From positions 1 to 7,967 of the forward strand of contig JBHLPI010000090.1 of the NCBI GenBank assembly GCA_048939595.1: 7,967 nucleotides of DNA, read 5' to 3'. Positions 1 through 6,655 of this stretch are shown piece after piece. Numbering within the stretch: position 1 is the first letter of the stretch; every line of letters begins with the position of its first letter. The notes below the pieces were generated by a model that saw only the letters and a list, made by a program, of their open reading frames with translations, searched no databases and was not told where the DNA came from. Origin of the DNA: Hermodarchaeum sp048939595 (GTDB taxonomy: Archaea; Asgardarchaeota; Hermodarchaeia; Hermodarchaeales; Hermodarchaeaceae). The position numbers and the translations under genes are program-made.

Positions 1-413
1 GCTTGGTCAAATCGTTTTACGGTTGTTCGGAATTCCTCATAAAATTTAGCAGTGTATCGGACATTGGAACATCTGATTACTCCTTCTTTGGGTGGTGAAG
101 TGGGTTCACCATAGGCAAGTGAGGATAAGCCATCCATGAGTAGAAGTTGATCTGACTTTGCAACTTTTGTGAGTGCTTCAACGGGTGGGAGATGATCGTA
201 TTCACCTACAGTATGTTCTGAGAGGAGAATGATTGCACCCTCGTCTTTTTTGATGCCATTTCGAAGGAATGAGACTCCAAGGAGACCAGAAACACCGCGA
301 GATTCACCTTGAAGTTCCTCAAGAAGACATGTGCTACCTCGTCTTAACCCACCGCCGAGTAGGCTGTTGATTGAATCCCATTCACATTTAATAACATCAT
401 TAGTGCCTGGCAT
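1..413 (-). CDS. KaiC/RecA-superfamily protein with degenerate P-loop (N-terminal part, cut by window edge)
   Basis: The minus strand reads open from an ATG at 413 to the left edge, giving the first 137 residues (MPGTNDVIKC...). A Shine-Dalgarno-like GGAGG at 421-425 sits 7 nt upstream of the ATG. The N-terminus has the KaiC/RadA pattern LLGGGLRRGSTCLLEEL, but where a P-loop GxxGxGKT is expected it reads ELQGESRG, so the Walker A lysine and threonine are missing. The next strand ends in ILLLSEHT, matching the position of the catalytic glutamates in KaiC proteins (first Glu kept, second replaced by His). A motif IRCSNVRYTAKFYEE lies near the edge; Walker B would fall outside the window. Hand alignment with the protein at 5859-6608 gives about 55% identity, so the two are paralogues. 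KaiC-like proteins in archaea are often tied to signalling or regulation, but no specific role can be given. The family assignment is firm; ATP use is doubtful. Confidence 0.88.
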   Translation of the reverse strand, partial: MPGTNDVIKCEWDSINSLLGGGLRRGSTCLLEELQGESRGVSGLLGVSFLRNGIKKDEGAIILLSEHTVGEYDHLPPVEALTKVAKSDQLLLMDGLSSLAYGEPTSPPKEGVIRCSNVRYTAKFYEEFRTTVKRFDQ

Positions 414-449
414 GAAGCACCCTCCTTATGGGCTGTCCTTCAATTGGCG

Positions 450-458
450 GTTAATAAG
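450..458 (-). promoter_or_regulatory. TATA-like element for the leftmost KaiC-like gene
   Basis: On the minus strand the sequence CTTATTAAC lies 36 nt upstream of the ATG at 413. A start site about 25 nt downstream would give a short leader of roughly 12-15 nt that still contains the Shine-Dalgarno sequence. The same TTATTAAC octamer occurs upstream of the paralogous gene (6656-6663). The upstream BRE-like context is weak, and the stronger TATATAAA at 509-516 is an alternative with a longer leader. Confidence 0.35.
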
Positions 459-508
459 TCTTAGCTGTTTACCATTCTCCCAATCATACTGCTGCATGAG
501 TTTGAGAA

Positions 509-516
509 TTTATATA
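509..516 (+). promoter_or_regulatory. Archaeal TATA box for the epimerase / hydroxyacyl-CoA dehydrogenase unit
   Basis: TTTATATA is preceded by a purine-rich GAGAA that could act as BRE. Transcription starting about 25 nt downstream, near 540, would place the first base just before the TTG at 544 and GTG at 553. This makes ATGs further upstream (331, 496) unlikely as starts. The element is nearly symmetric (TATATAAA on the other strand), so it could also serve the divergent gene that starts at 413. Confidence 0.5.
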
Positions 517-552
517 CGTGAGAGGAGCGAGGTGGTGGGAGGTTTGACGACC

Positions 553-1557
553 GTGTCCCAGACTCCATCTCCAAATGAACCGGTCCTAATTACGGGTGGC
601 ACTGGCTTTATTGGTTCACATCTCGCCAAGCGACTTGTCGCTGAGGGCTACAGTGTCTTTCTATTTGAGGCTAGACCAAATGAAGCACGAATCCATGAAA
701 TTGCAGATCGAGTTACGGTAGTCGAAGGTGATGTTGGTGACTTGGAGAGTATCACCTCTACTCTCCGGAAATTTAAGATTCTGCACATTTTCCATACCGC
801 TGCGGCCCTCTCGGTGGAAGCAGAACAAGATTGCGAGACTGCTTATGCCTGTAATGTTTCAGGAACCTATAATATACTCGAAGCAGCCAGGATGTCTGGT
901 GTTCGGCGACTTGTATTTCTAAGTAGTCTAGCGGTGTTTGGGGCGAATACGCCATTTCCATTTCATGAAACAAGCTATCGTGATCCCAGTAGTTTTTACG
1001 GAGTTAGTAAAGCCTTTGGAGAAATGCTTGGAAATTATTATCATCTTCGTCATGGTTTTGATTTCCGAGGAGTTCGATTTGCCGTCGTGATCGGACCTGG
1101 GCGACGAGGAGCTGGAGCTACTGTGACCTACTCCAGTTTCATTGAGGACGTAGCACTCGGAAGAATTGGAATCATTGATATACCCGAATCTACGATTCTG
1201 CCAATTATTTATGTGGAGGATGCGGCCGATTTTCTGATGGCTTTATGGAAAGCACCTAAACTTTCACATCGAATTTATATCGCGGGAGGAGTGCCGATTC
1301 CTATCAAGGACCTCATTAGCACAGTTAGAAGGCGAATTCCCAAGGCCGAAATTAGATTCGAATTAGATCCTGATGCAGAACGAGTCGCTCAGACTTGGTC
1401 ATTTCTCACGACTCTTCTGGTTGAGCAAAGGAAAGAAACACTCTATCGCCATTTTGAGGAACTTGGTTGGGAGCTGCGCTTTGATTCAGTATCAGATATC
1501 GTAAAACACTTCATTGAAGCTGTACAAAAGCGAAAGGAGATTTATTCGAACTTCTAA
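553..1557 (+). CDS. NAD-dependent epimerase/dehydratase (extended SDR family)
   Basis: This is a 334-residue extended short-chain dehydrogenase/reductase, the usual length for sugar-nucleotide epimerases, dehydratases and related enzymes. The Rossmann motif TGGTGFIG is at residues 14-21, the strand ending with catalytic Ser is LVFLSS (124/125), and the active-site YGVSK supplies Tyr149 and Lys153. Asp60 in EGDVGD fits adenine contact. The C-terminal half (IGPGRRGAG, then LPIIYVEDAADFLMAL) follows the substrate-domain pattern of GalE-like and 3beta-HSD-like members. The reading frame is open from an ATG at 331, but that ATG lies within the divergent gene and upstream of the TATA box. The GTG at 553 has GGAGGT (538-543) 9 nt upstream and starts close to the Rossmann strand; TTG 544 is the alternative. 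The next gene overlaps by one base, so co-transcription with a hydroxyacyl-CoA dehydrogenase is likely. The substrate cannot be read from the sequence. Confidence 0.88.
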   Translation: MSQTPSPNEPVLITGGTGFIGSHLAKRLVAEGYSVFLFEARPNEARIHEIADRVTVVEGDVGDLESITSTLRKFKILHIFHTAAALSVEAEQDCETAYACNVSGTYNILEAARMSGVRRLVFLSSLAVFGANTPFPFHETSYRDPSSFYGVSKAFGEMLGNYYHLRHGFDFRGVRFAVVIGPGRRGAGATVTYSSFIEDVALGRIGIIDIPESTILPIIYVEDAADFLMALWKAPKLSHRIYIAGGVPIPIKDLISTVRRRIPKAEIRFELDPDAERVAQTWSFLTTLLVEQRKETLYRHFEELGWELRFDSVSDIVKHFIEAVQKRKEIYSNF

Positions 1558-2528
1558 TGGTGGTTGGACTATTGAATAAAATTACACGAACTGCTGTTTT
1601 GGGTGCCGGGGAGATGGGTCATGGTATCGCCCAAGTGTTCGCCCAAGCTGGATGTGATGTGGCACTTTATGACATCGATGGGGAAGCTTTGAATAAAGTA
1701 AAAGACAAAATCAACACAAATCTTCTCTTTCTTCAGAAACATGGAGTTATAGCCCGAGAAACAATTCCTTTCACCTTGACGCGCATCAATTTAGAACCTG
1801 ATTTCAACGCGACAGTATCTAAAGCAGACTTAATTCTTGAGGCAGTTCCAGAACGGTTAGACCTTAAACGTGATATTTTTACTCAGGCTGAGAAGGTTTG
1901 TCATAAAACGGCAATTCTGTCCACTACCACGTCTGTTATTCGGGTCGGCGATATTGCTGAAGCACTCAAGACGCCTGAGCGTTTGGTGGGTACCCATTGG
2001 ATGAATCCACCTTATGTTTTACCTCTAGTCGAAATTATTCGTGCCCCACAAACAAAGGACGCAGTCATTAAGCGGGTTCAGAAGTTTCTGGGAGAACAAT
2101 GTGGAAAGCGTACTGTCACCTGTAATGATACGCCAGGGTTCATCGTTAATCGGCTTGCTGGAGCAGTCCTAACGGAAGCGGCTACACTCATTGAAGAAGG
2201 GGTCGCTTCCCATATTGAAATAGATCGGGTGTTTAAGGAGCATCTTGGTCCAGTGTTTTTACAATATGGTCCTTTTGGTAATCTCGACTATATTGGACTC
2301 GATGTCATCGTGTTAGCAGCCAAATATTTGTCGTGGGCTTTGGAAGATGACCGATATAAGCTTCCTAAGTGGCTGGAGGATACAGTTCTGAAAGGAAATC
2401 TGGGGATTAAATCAGGTAAAGGCATCTATGATTATCCTGATCAATCTCCAGAACAGCTTCGTCAGAAACGAGCGGAAGAACTTCTGATATTACTTCAAAA
2501 AATTGGTTTAGCAACTGACCGCGAGTAG
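1557..2528 (+). CDS. 3-hydroxyacyl-CoA dehydrogenase family protein
   Basis: A 323-residue NAD-dependent dehydrogenase of the 3HCDH family with both domains. The N-terminal Rossmann motif GAGEMGHGIAQ is at residues 16-26, with YDID (acidic end of strand 2, favouring NAD over NADP) shortly after. The catalytic set is intact: Ser126 (STTTSV), His147 and Glu159 twelve residues apart (THWMNPPYVLPLVE), as in the mammalian enzyme, and Asn198 in DTPGFIVNR. The NPPY after the catalytic histidine, in place of the NPVP common in fatty-acid oxidation enzymes, resembles lambda-crystallin/L-gulonate dehydrogenase and related branches, so the substrate need not be a fatty acyl-CoA. There is one C-terminal 3HCDH domain and no fused hydratase. 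The ATG overlaps the TAA of the upstream epimerase by one base (TAATG), which implies translational coupling; AAGGAG at 1534-1539 is rather far (17 nt). The gene ends one base from the convergent ThDP-enzyme stop. Confidence 0.92.
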   Translation: MVVGLLNKITRTAVLGAGEMGHGIAQVFAQAGCDVALYDIDGEALNKVKDKINTNLLFLQKHGVIARETIPFTLTRINLEPDFNATVSKADLILEAVPERLDLKRDIFTQAEKVCHKTAILSTTTSVIRVGDIAEALKTPERLVGTHWMNPPYVLPLVEIIRAPQTKDAVIKRVQKFLGEQCGKRTVTCNDTPGFIVNRLAGAVLTEAATLIEEGVASHIEIDRVFKEHLGPVFLQYGPFGNLDYIGLDVIVLAAKYLSWALEDDRYKLPKWLEDTVLKGNLGIKSGKGIYDYPDQSPEQLRQKRAEELLILLQKIGLATDRE

Positions 2529-2529
2529 T

Positions 2530-4218
2530 CTAATAGTCGCGTTTTGTTGTGAAGATTTGAGAAAGCATCGTCATATACTTTCTTGACACTCGAACATCCA
2601 AGACATAGGGGCATCCTGAATCAGTTGCCCGTTTCAGAGCAGGCGTAATCTCGGCGGGTTTTGTGACTAATTCTCCTTTAGCTCCAAGTCCCTCTGCTAC
2701 TTTATCGAGGCGCGCGTGTTGGTTTAGTAATGTTCCGCAAGAAGCTTGTTCTTCTGACCGTGTTTTCAGAAGACGAGTGTGATACACTAACCCCCACGCA
2801 CAATCATTGTTCACAATAGCAACGATTGGAATGTCATGGCGAACCGCGGTATCTAATTCACTGACATTGAACATGAAGCTTCCATCACCGGAAATGAGGT
2901 AGACAGGAGTTTCAGGTCTAGCTAGTTTTGCAGCGAGACTGATGGGTAAGCCAGCCCCTAAATGTCCGAGTGGCCCTTGTGAACTTATGATTTGACCAGG
3001 AAAGTTTGCGCGGAGGTATAGATAGGCCCATGCAGTGGTGTCCCCCCCATCGAGAATGAAAAGACTTTCTGGGGCTGCAAATTCACGAATTTCTTTCATG
3101 AGGCGTTGGGGCCTGATTGGGAGCTCATCGGAATCGGCGTCCTTCTCAAGAACTTGAAATAGTTGTTCCCATGCTGCTCGAGATTGCTGCGCAAAACTGC
3201 TAGCCGCCTGTTTTTTCATTAATTCTTTGGCGGTTTGGAGCATTTGAGCGAGGACAGCTTTGGCATCGCCCGTGATACCAACAGTTACAGGGCGATTCTT
3301 CCCAATCGCATCGGGTAGGATATCGACATGGATGAATTTCGCGTCTTCAGAATAGAAGGAGGGATCACGTCCAAATCCAAGGAATTCATCAAGTCGAGCA
3401 CCAACAACTAAAATGACGTCTGCTTGATGAGTGAACGGATTTGCTATTGCGTTTCCGATGGAAAGGGGATGGTTTTGCGGAAAACAACCGGTTCCTAAAT
3501 ATTCTGCGGCCACAGGAACACCAAAGTATTCAGCCAGTTTTACTAGTTCTTTGCATCCTTGAGACCAGTAAATTCCACTTCCTGCAATTATTACGGGACG
3601 CTCTGCTTTTGCTAACAGTTCAACTGCTTTCTTAACCATTGTTGGATCGCCGAGTAAGCGTCCTGTGGGTCGGTATTGACTAGGTTTAAGTGGTTTTGTT
3701 TGAGGTTCTTCCTGAGGAGTCGCTATGACATCTTTGGGGATGTCGAGGAGTACGGGAGCCATTCGACCGGTTAGGGCAGCTTTGAAGGCTTTTTGAAGAT
3801 ATTCCCCAATTCTATGAGGGAATACACACCGTCGCGTCCATTTAGTAACAGAGGACACTAAAGCTTGTAGATCGTGGTCTTCGAAAGCATCCATATCTGC
3901 TAGTGTGTGGGGAATACTTGAAGTGAGCGCTACAACGGGGCTACCCATTTGATAAGCCTGTGCTAATGCGGGGACTGCATTGACAATGCCAGGACCCATG
4001 GGAAGGAGGCAGACCCCAGGTGTTCGCGTTACTCGGGCCCAGCCATCGGCCGCGTTCCCTGCGGCTTGTTCATGGCGGGTTGTGATAATTTTAATGCCCT
4101 CTGCAACGAGAGCATCATATATCGGTAGGATTTCTCCTCCAGGGAGTGAGAAGACATGAGATATGCCTTCAGCTTTGAGCACTGAAGCTACTGTTTTACC
4201 ACTATTTGTTAGAGGCAT
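2530..4218 (-). CDS. Thiamine-diphosphate-dependent enzyme, acetolactate synthase / 2-hydroxyacyl-CoA lyase-like
   Basis: A 562-residue, three-domain ThDP enzyme. The N-terminal pyrimidine-binding domain has VFSLPGGEILPIYDAL and the activating glutamate Glu50 in TTRHEQAAGNAADGWAR. The central domain (about 190-330) includes a GARLDEFLGFG segment and IHVDILPDAIGKNRPV. The C-terminal domain has the Mg/ThDP motif GDGS (444-447) to NND (470-472). The RHEQ and GEILPIYDAL motifs resemble acetolactate synthase, while the FG..PSF pattern in the central domain and the C-terminal tail resemble oxalyl-CoA decarboxylase and 2-hydroxyacyl-CoA lyase. No regulatory (ilvN-like) subunit gene is adjacent, so biosynthetic acetolactate synthase is not the first choice. 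The ATG at 4218 is preferred because GGTGAGGT (4224-4231) lies 5 nt upstream; an in-frame GTG at 4230 has no such site. The gene follows an MFS transporter by 32 nt, suggesting uptake and conversion of a small carboxylate. The superfamily is sure, the reaction is not. Confidence 0.9.
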   Translation of the reverse strand: MPLTNSGKTVASVLKAEGISHVFSLPGGEILPIYDALVAEGIKIITTRHEQAAGNAADGWARVTRTPGVCLLPMGPGIVNAVPALAQAYQMGSPVVALTSSIPHTLADMDAFEDHDLQALVSSVTKWTRRCVFPHRIGEYLQKAFKAALTGRMAPVLLDIPKDVIATPQEEPQTKPLKPSQYRPTGRLLGDPTMVKKAVELLAKAERPVIIAGSGIYWSQGCKELVKLAEYFGVPVAAEYLGTGCFPQNHPLSIGNAIANPFTHQADVILVVGARLDEFLGFGRDPSFYSEDAKFIHVDILPDAIGKNRPVTVGITGDAKAVLAQMLQTAKELMKKQAASSFAQQSRAAWEQLFQVLEKDADSDELPIRPQRLMKEIREFAAPESLFILDGGDTTAWAYLYLRANFPGQIISSQGPLGHLGAGLPISLAAKLARPETPVYLISGDGSFMFNVSELDTAVRHDIPIVAIVNNDCAWGLVYHTRLLKTRSEEQASCGTLLNQHARLDKVAEGLGAKGELVTKPAEITPALKRATDSGCPYVLDVRVSRKYMTMLSQIFTTKRDY

Positions 4219-4239
4219 TGGATACCTCACCTATGCAAC

Positions 4240-4256
4240 ATATAGGCATGCTATAT
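4240..4256. repeat. Short inverted repeat at the transporter / ThDP-enzyme junction
   Basis: ATATAG (4240-4245) and CTATAT (4251-4256) form a perfect 6-bp inverted repeat with a 5-nt spacer, and the stem can be extended by three pairs past a single bulged base. It overlaps the transporter stop codon (4251-4253). It could be a weak stem-loop in the dicistronic mRNA affecting processing or coupling, or chance. Confidence 0.35.
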
Positions 4257-5501
4257 TGGTTCTAATTCTTTGCCCTTGGTCTCAGGGAGAAGCCAAGGCA
4301 GAATCAACATGAGGACAAATCCGAAGCTTCCGATTAACATTGCTTGGGCCATTGGCCAGGCGAAGAAGTCCACTAGTATTCCGACAATCACGGCACCTAA
4401 TGCAAATGCACGTGCGGTACTGAAGATGAAGGACGCGGCAGCGGCACGTGAGCTAGTTGGAAACATCTCACTTGTCCAAACTCCGAATAGCCCATGAGAG
4501 CTGAAGCCTAAAGCTAGGATGAATAGGCCACCAACTGCAACGATAGGACTGAACAAGATGAAGGTTGCGATAGCAAAGATCATAGTACCAATTAATCCGA
4601 AGAATGTAGGTACCATGAAGCCTTTTCGTCTTCCTATCTTGTCACCAATAAATCCAATGATTGGAAAGACGAAGAAGAGCACTGTAGCAATTACAAGGAA
4701 GATTAGTAGAGCATTTGTTTGTCCAAAGCCAAGCTCGACATTTATGAAGTACACCCCGAGGTCTACATAGGCATGATAGGCAAATTCTGCAGCCCAGAAG
4801 AGAAGGATACAGATAACAAGAAGCCGAAGATACCCTGAACGGACAAGGCTCTTTATCTGTTCAACCATAGGCACAGATTCTGCGGATTCAAGCTCGTGGT
4901 ATTTCATCCATAGTTGTGATTCAGGTAAGACGAAGTAGAGTATTGCTATGAATGGTAGTGGAATTAGGGCAATCAGGAAAACTGGTCGCCACCAATTGAT
5001 TCCAAAGATCGGGACTAGGATAGGTTCGAGTACTAGGGTGGTTATGAGTACACCGACAAAGCCGATGATGAACATGGCGTGAACAAATCCTCCCCAGGTC
5101 GCGCGTCGTTTGGGAGAATAGACTTCGCCGAGTAAAGCAAAGGCAATACCCCATGAAACGCCTAAACCAGAAAGGATTCGAAGCGTTGCGAAAATCAAGA
5201 AGTTTGGTGCAAAGGCAGAGAGACCGGTGAGGATGGCATCCCAAGCAATTGTGAGTAGTAAGATGTTTTTCCGGCCCATTTTATCTGCTAAGCGTCCAAA
5301 CAGGATGGCACCAGGTACAGTCGCAATGAATTGAGCTGACATGACGAACCCCATCCAAGAGATGGGAACGCCGTATGCCGCTTGTATGGGTTCAGCAAGT
5401 GCTGTGATGAGGGTGAGTCCGATGGCATCATGAGCCCATCCGAGAGCACAGGCAAAGAAGACAATAATTTTCTCTGTGCGCGTAAAGGGTTTTATCTCCA
5501 T
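4251..5501 (-). CDS. MFS transporter, organic-acid/aromatic-acid or sugar porter type
   Basis: A 416-residue polytopic membrane protein with about 12 hydrophobic segments, typical of the major facilitator superfamily. The loop 2-3 signature GRLADKMGRKN is at residues 69-79, the related GDKIGRRK appears at the equivalent place in the second half (about 285), and the C-terminus carries PETKGKEL (406-413), usual in sugar and aromatic-acid porters. An acidic residue in the first helix (Asp25, GWAHDAIG) is placed as in carboxylate:proton symporters of the AAHS/SHS type. A hydrophilic loop of about 30 residues (about 193-225) separates the halves. The start is secure: GGAGGT at 5508-5513 lies 6 nt before the ATG. 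It is the first gene of a unit with the ThDP enzyme, so a 2-oxo acid, hydroxy acid or dicarboxylate is a reasonable but unproven substrate. Confidence 0.88.
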   Translation of the reverse strand: MEIKPFTRTEKIIVFFACALGWAHDAIGLTLITALAEPIQAAYGVPISWMGFVMSAQFIATVPGAILFGRLADKMGRKNILLLTIAWDAILTGLSAFAPNFLIFATLRILSGLGVSWGIAFALLGEVYSPKRRATWGGFVHAMFIIGFVGVLITTLVLEPILVPIFGINWWRPVFLIALIPLPFIAILYFVLPESQLWMKYHELESAESVPMVEQIKSLVRSGYLRLLVICILLFWAAEFAYHAYVDLGVYFINVELGFGQTNALLIFLVIATVLFFVFPIIGFIGDKIGRRKGFMVPTFFGLIGTMIFAIATFILFSPIVAVGGLFILALGFSSHGLFGVWTSEMFPTSSRAAAASFIFSTARAFALGAVIVGILVDFFAWPMAQAMLIGSFGFVLMLILPWLLPETKGKELEPI

Positions 5502-5562
5502 GAGGAGACCTCCGTATAATAGGGAGAGAGTAGATTGGGAGTTTCCTTGTGTATGTACGATT

Positions 5563-5573
5563 TCTCATAAAAG
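5563..5573 (-). promoter_or_regulatory. Possible TATA element upstream of the MFS transporter
   Basis: On the minus strand CCTTTTATGAG lies about 65 nt upstream of the transporter ATG. Initiation about 25 nt further down would give a leader of roughly 40 nt. An ATTATA at 5515-5520 is closer but would put the start of transcription inside the gene. Weak call from position and composition only. On the plus strand the same bases read TCATAAAA and could equally serve an RNA in the adjacent noncoding stretch. Confidence 0.25.
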
Positions 5574-5596
5574 GTTAACAGCTATTAATCCGTTTA

Positions 5597-5820
5597 CAAC
5601 CAGTTTGGACCACCTCGGGTCAGAAATCTCACCATAAAGAGCGCAGTCGAACCAAGTTCACTTCTCCACGAGTGGCGAGGTGACAGCCTTTGAAAGGGCG
5701 GTGCCCATCGATGACGCAGGAACCGAACACCACCCGGGTGCCCCAGGTAGGTAAGTTTTGGACAACGGTTGTGATGAGCCTTCTGAATAGGATCAAGTAA
5801 TTTCGTTACTGTTTGGTTTA
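5597..5820. other. GC-rich noncoding stretch with many inverted repeats; possible structured RNA
   Basis: No convincing gene lies between 5502 and 5858. The centre is richer in G+C than its flanks and holds several potential stems: CACCTCG (5611-5617) with CGAGGTG (5676-5682), GAAC/GTTC around 5649-5659, CCTT/AAGG in 5687-5697, GGGC/GCCC at 5696-5706, a 10-bp palindrome CACCCGGGTG (5731-5740), ACAAC/GTTGT near 5762-5772, and AGTAA/TTACT with a 5-nt loop (5796-5810). A further 7-bp stem between 5697-5703 and 5728-5734 closes with a U-G wobble only in a minus-strand transcript, a weak hint at the strand. I do not see the SRP RNA domain IV loop, the RNase P CR-I sequence or a tRNA fold. A minus-strand reading frame spans the region but its product resembles no protein I know. 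It may be an RNA gene of unknown class, a degraded element, or an untranslated region. Confidence 0.35.
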
Positions 5821-5834
5821 AATGAAAAAGGGTG
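5819..5834 (-). terminator. T-rich likely terminator of the KaiC-like gene
   Basis: Some 25-40 nt after the stop codon at 5859-5861 the minus strand reads CACCCTTTTTCATTTA. Archaeal transcription commonly ends at such T-rich tracts without a strong hairpin. The call rests on composition and position. Confidence 0.3.
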
Positions 5835-5858
5835 AGATTGATCTTCGTATACAGGAGC

Positions 5859-6608
5859 CTATTTTGAGAAAGAGAATTCGAGATCTTTGAATGTGTATGG
5901 ATGCTTCTTGTCATCAAAATTGAGACTACGGTTCTTGATGACTTGCATGATTTGTGTAGGTTTCCTGTTGGAAGAAGGTTCCCCAGTGAATTGTATTATA
6001 CAATCACAAATACGTTCTACGCTCTCCACAAAGGCACGTGAATGCATTTCAGGATAAAACGAGGCAACAACCGTAAGTTGACGATGGCGAATTAGGGGAA
6101 GAAGGCTTAGCCAAAATCGCCACGCTACTCGGTCAGATTCCATTGCATGTAGAAGAACACTTAGAGAATCGATAAACATGAGGGGATGCTCAAAGCGTCG
6201 GACGGTTGTGCGCCATTCTTCATAGAATTTGGCAGCATACCGTACATTAGAGCAGCGGATGATTCCTTTTTCATTATCATTTGGTGTTTTCACCGGTTCT
6301 CCGTAAGTCATCGAGGAAAGGGCGTCCATAAAAACGAATTGATCAGGCTTGGCTTTAGATAAGATTTGGTGGATCCCCGGCAAGCCTTGGAACTCCTTGA
6401 CCGTGTGTTCAGATAAAAGGAGAATACCCCCTTCTCCACGCTCGATTCCCGAGGAAAGGAAATCCATACCAATGAATCCCGTCATACCACTGGATTCACC
6501 ATGAAGTTCCTCAAGTAAGCAAGTTGTTCCCCGTCGTAATCCGCCACCTAAGAAGGTGTCAAGAGCAGCGAACCCAATGGAGATGACATTTTCTGGGTTG
6601 GGCATCAT
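5859..6608 (-). CDS. KaiC/RecA-superfamily protein with degenerate P-loop
   Basis: A complete 249-residue single RecA-fold domain. It opens like KaiC/RadA proteins (FLGGGLRRGTTCLLEEL), but the P-loop position (residues 34-41) reads ELHGESSG, lacking the Walker A Lys and Thr. Other core elements remain: the strand with a catalytic-type glutamate (ILLLSEHT, Glu67), a hydrophobic Walker B ending in Asp147 (LMFIDSLS), a following strand LTVVASFY, and a late strand CIIQFTG. A family-specific stretch IRCSNVRYAAKFYEEWRTTVRRF (117-139) is also shared with the protein at the left edge. GAGGTGG (6616-6622) lies 7 nt before the first of two adjacent ATGs; the second ATG (6605) aligns with the paralogue start. 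No membrane segment or extra domain is present. Known KaiC-like proteins act in signalling and regulation; here a scaffold, sensor or partner-activated role is inferred. ATP hydrolysis by the usual mechanism seems unlikely. Confidence 0.9.
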   Translation of the reverse strand: MMPNPENVISIGFAALDTFLGGGLRRGTTCLLEELHGESSGMTGFIGMDFLSSGIERGEGGILLLSEHTVKEFQGLPGIHQILSKAKPDQFVFMDALSSMTYGEPVKTPNDNEKGIIRCSNVRYAAKFYEEWRTTVRRFEHPLMFIDSLSVLLHAMESDRVAWRFWLSLLPLIRHRQLTVVASFYPEMHSRAFVESVERICDCIIQFTGEPSSNRKPTQIMQVIKNRSLNFDDKKHPYTFKDLEFSFSK

Positions 6609-6627
6609 CCGTTGTCCACCTCTAAAA

Positions 6628-6654
6628 GTTACCCCAACCCAATATTGGTTACCC
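6628..6654. promoter_or_regulatory. Paired GTTACCC repeats around a CCAATATTGG palindrome (candidate operator)
   Basis: GTTACCC occurs at 6628-6634 and again at 6648-6654, exactly 20 bp apart (about two helical turns). Between them is the 10-bp palindrome CCAATATTGG. The set lies between the TATA-like element and the start codon of the KaiC-like gene, overlapping the expected transcription start, where a bound protein would repress. This is inference from arrangement only. Confidence 0.35.
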
Positions 6655-6655
6655 A

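Noticed and set aside
331..552. N-terminal extension of the epimerase reading frame
   Set aside because: It lies opposite the 5' end of the divergent gene and upstream of the TATA box, and it lacks similarity to SDR N-termini.
2530..4218. Naming the ThDP enzyme ilvB (biosynthetic acetolactate synthase)
   Set aside because: Motifs are mixed with 2-hydroxyacyl-CoA lyase-like features, no small subunit is adjacent, and the neighbour is a transporter; a specific symbol would overstate what can be seen.
4270..4770. Plus-strand open frames opposite the MFS transporter and the channel genes
   Set aside because: They are antisense shadows of strongly supported membrane-protein genes with no ribosome sites or domains of their own.
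5643..5653. GGTTCGACTGC on the minus strand, resembling a tRNA T-arm
   Set aside because: The flanking bases do not form a 5-bp T stem, and no acceptor, D or anticodon arms can be drawn around it.
5710..5740. ACCGAACAC on the plus strand, recalling the 5S rRNA CCGAACAC segment
   Set aside because: The conserved continuation GGAAGUUAAGC is absent and the surroundings do not fit a 5S fold.
5597..5772. A small inverted-repeat transposable element with ACAACC/GGTTGT ends
   Set aside because: Only six bases of the ends match and no target-site duplication is visible in the flanks.
5594..5917. A 107-residue minus-strand open frame across the noncoding stretch
   Set aside because: It overlaps the 3' end of the KaiC-like gene, has no ribosome site, is rich in Arg, His and Pro in a way typical of noncoding GC-rich sequence, and shows no recognisable domain.
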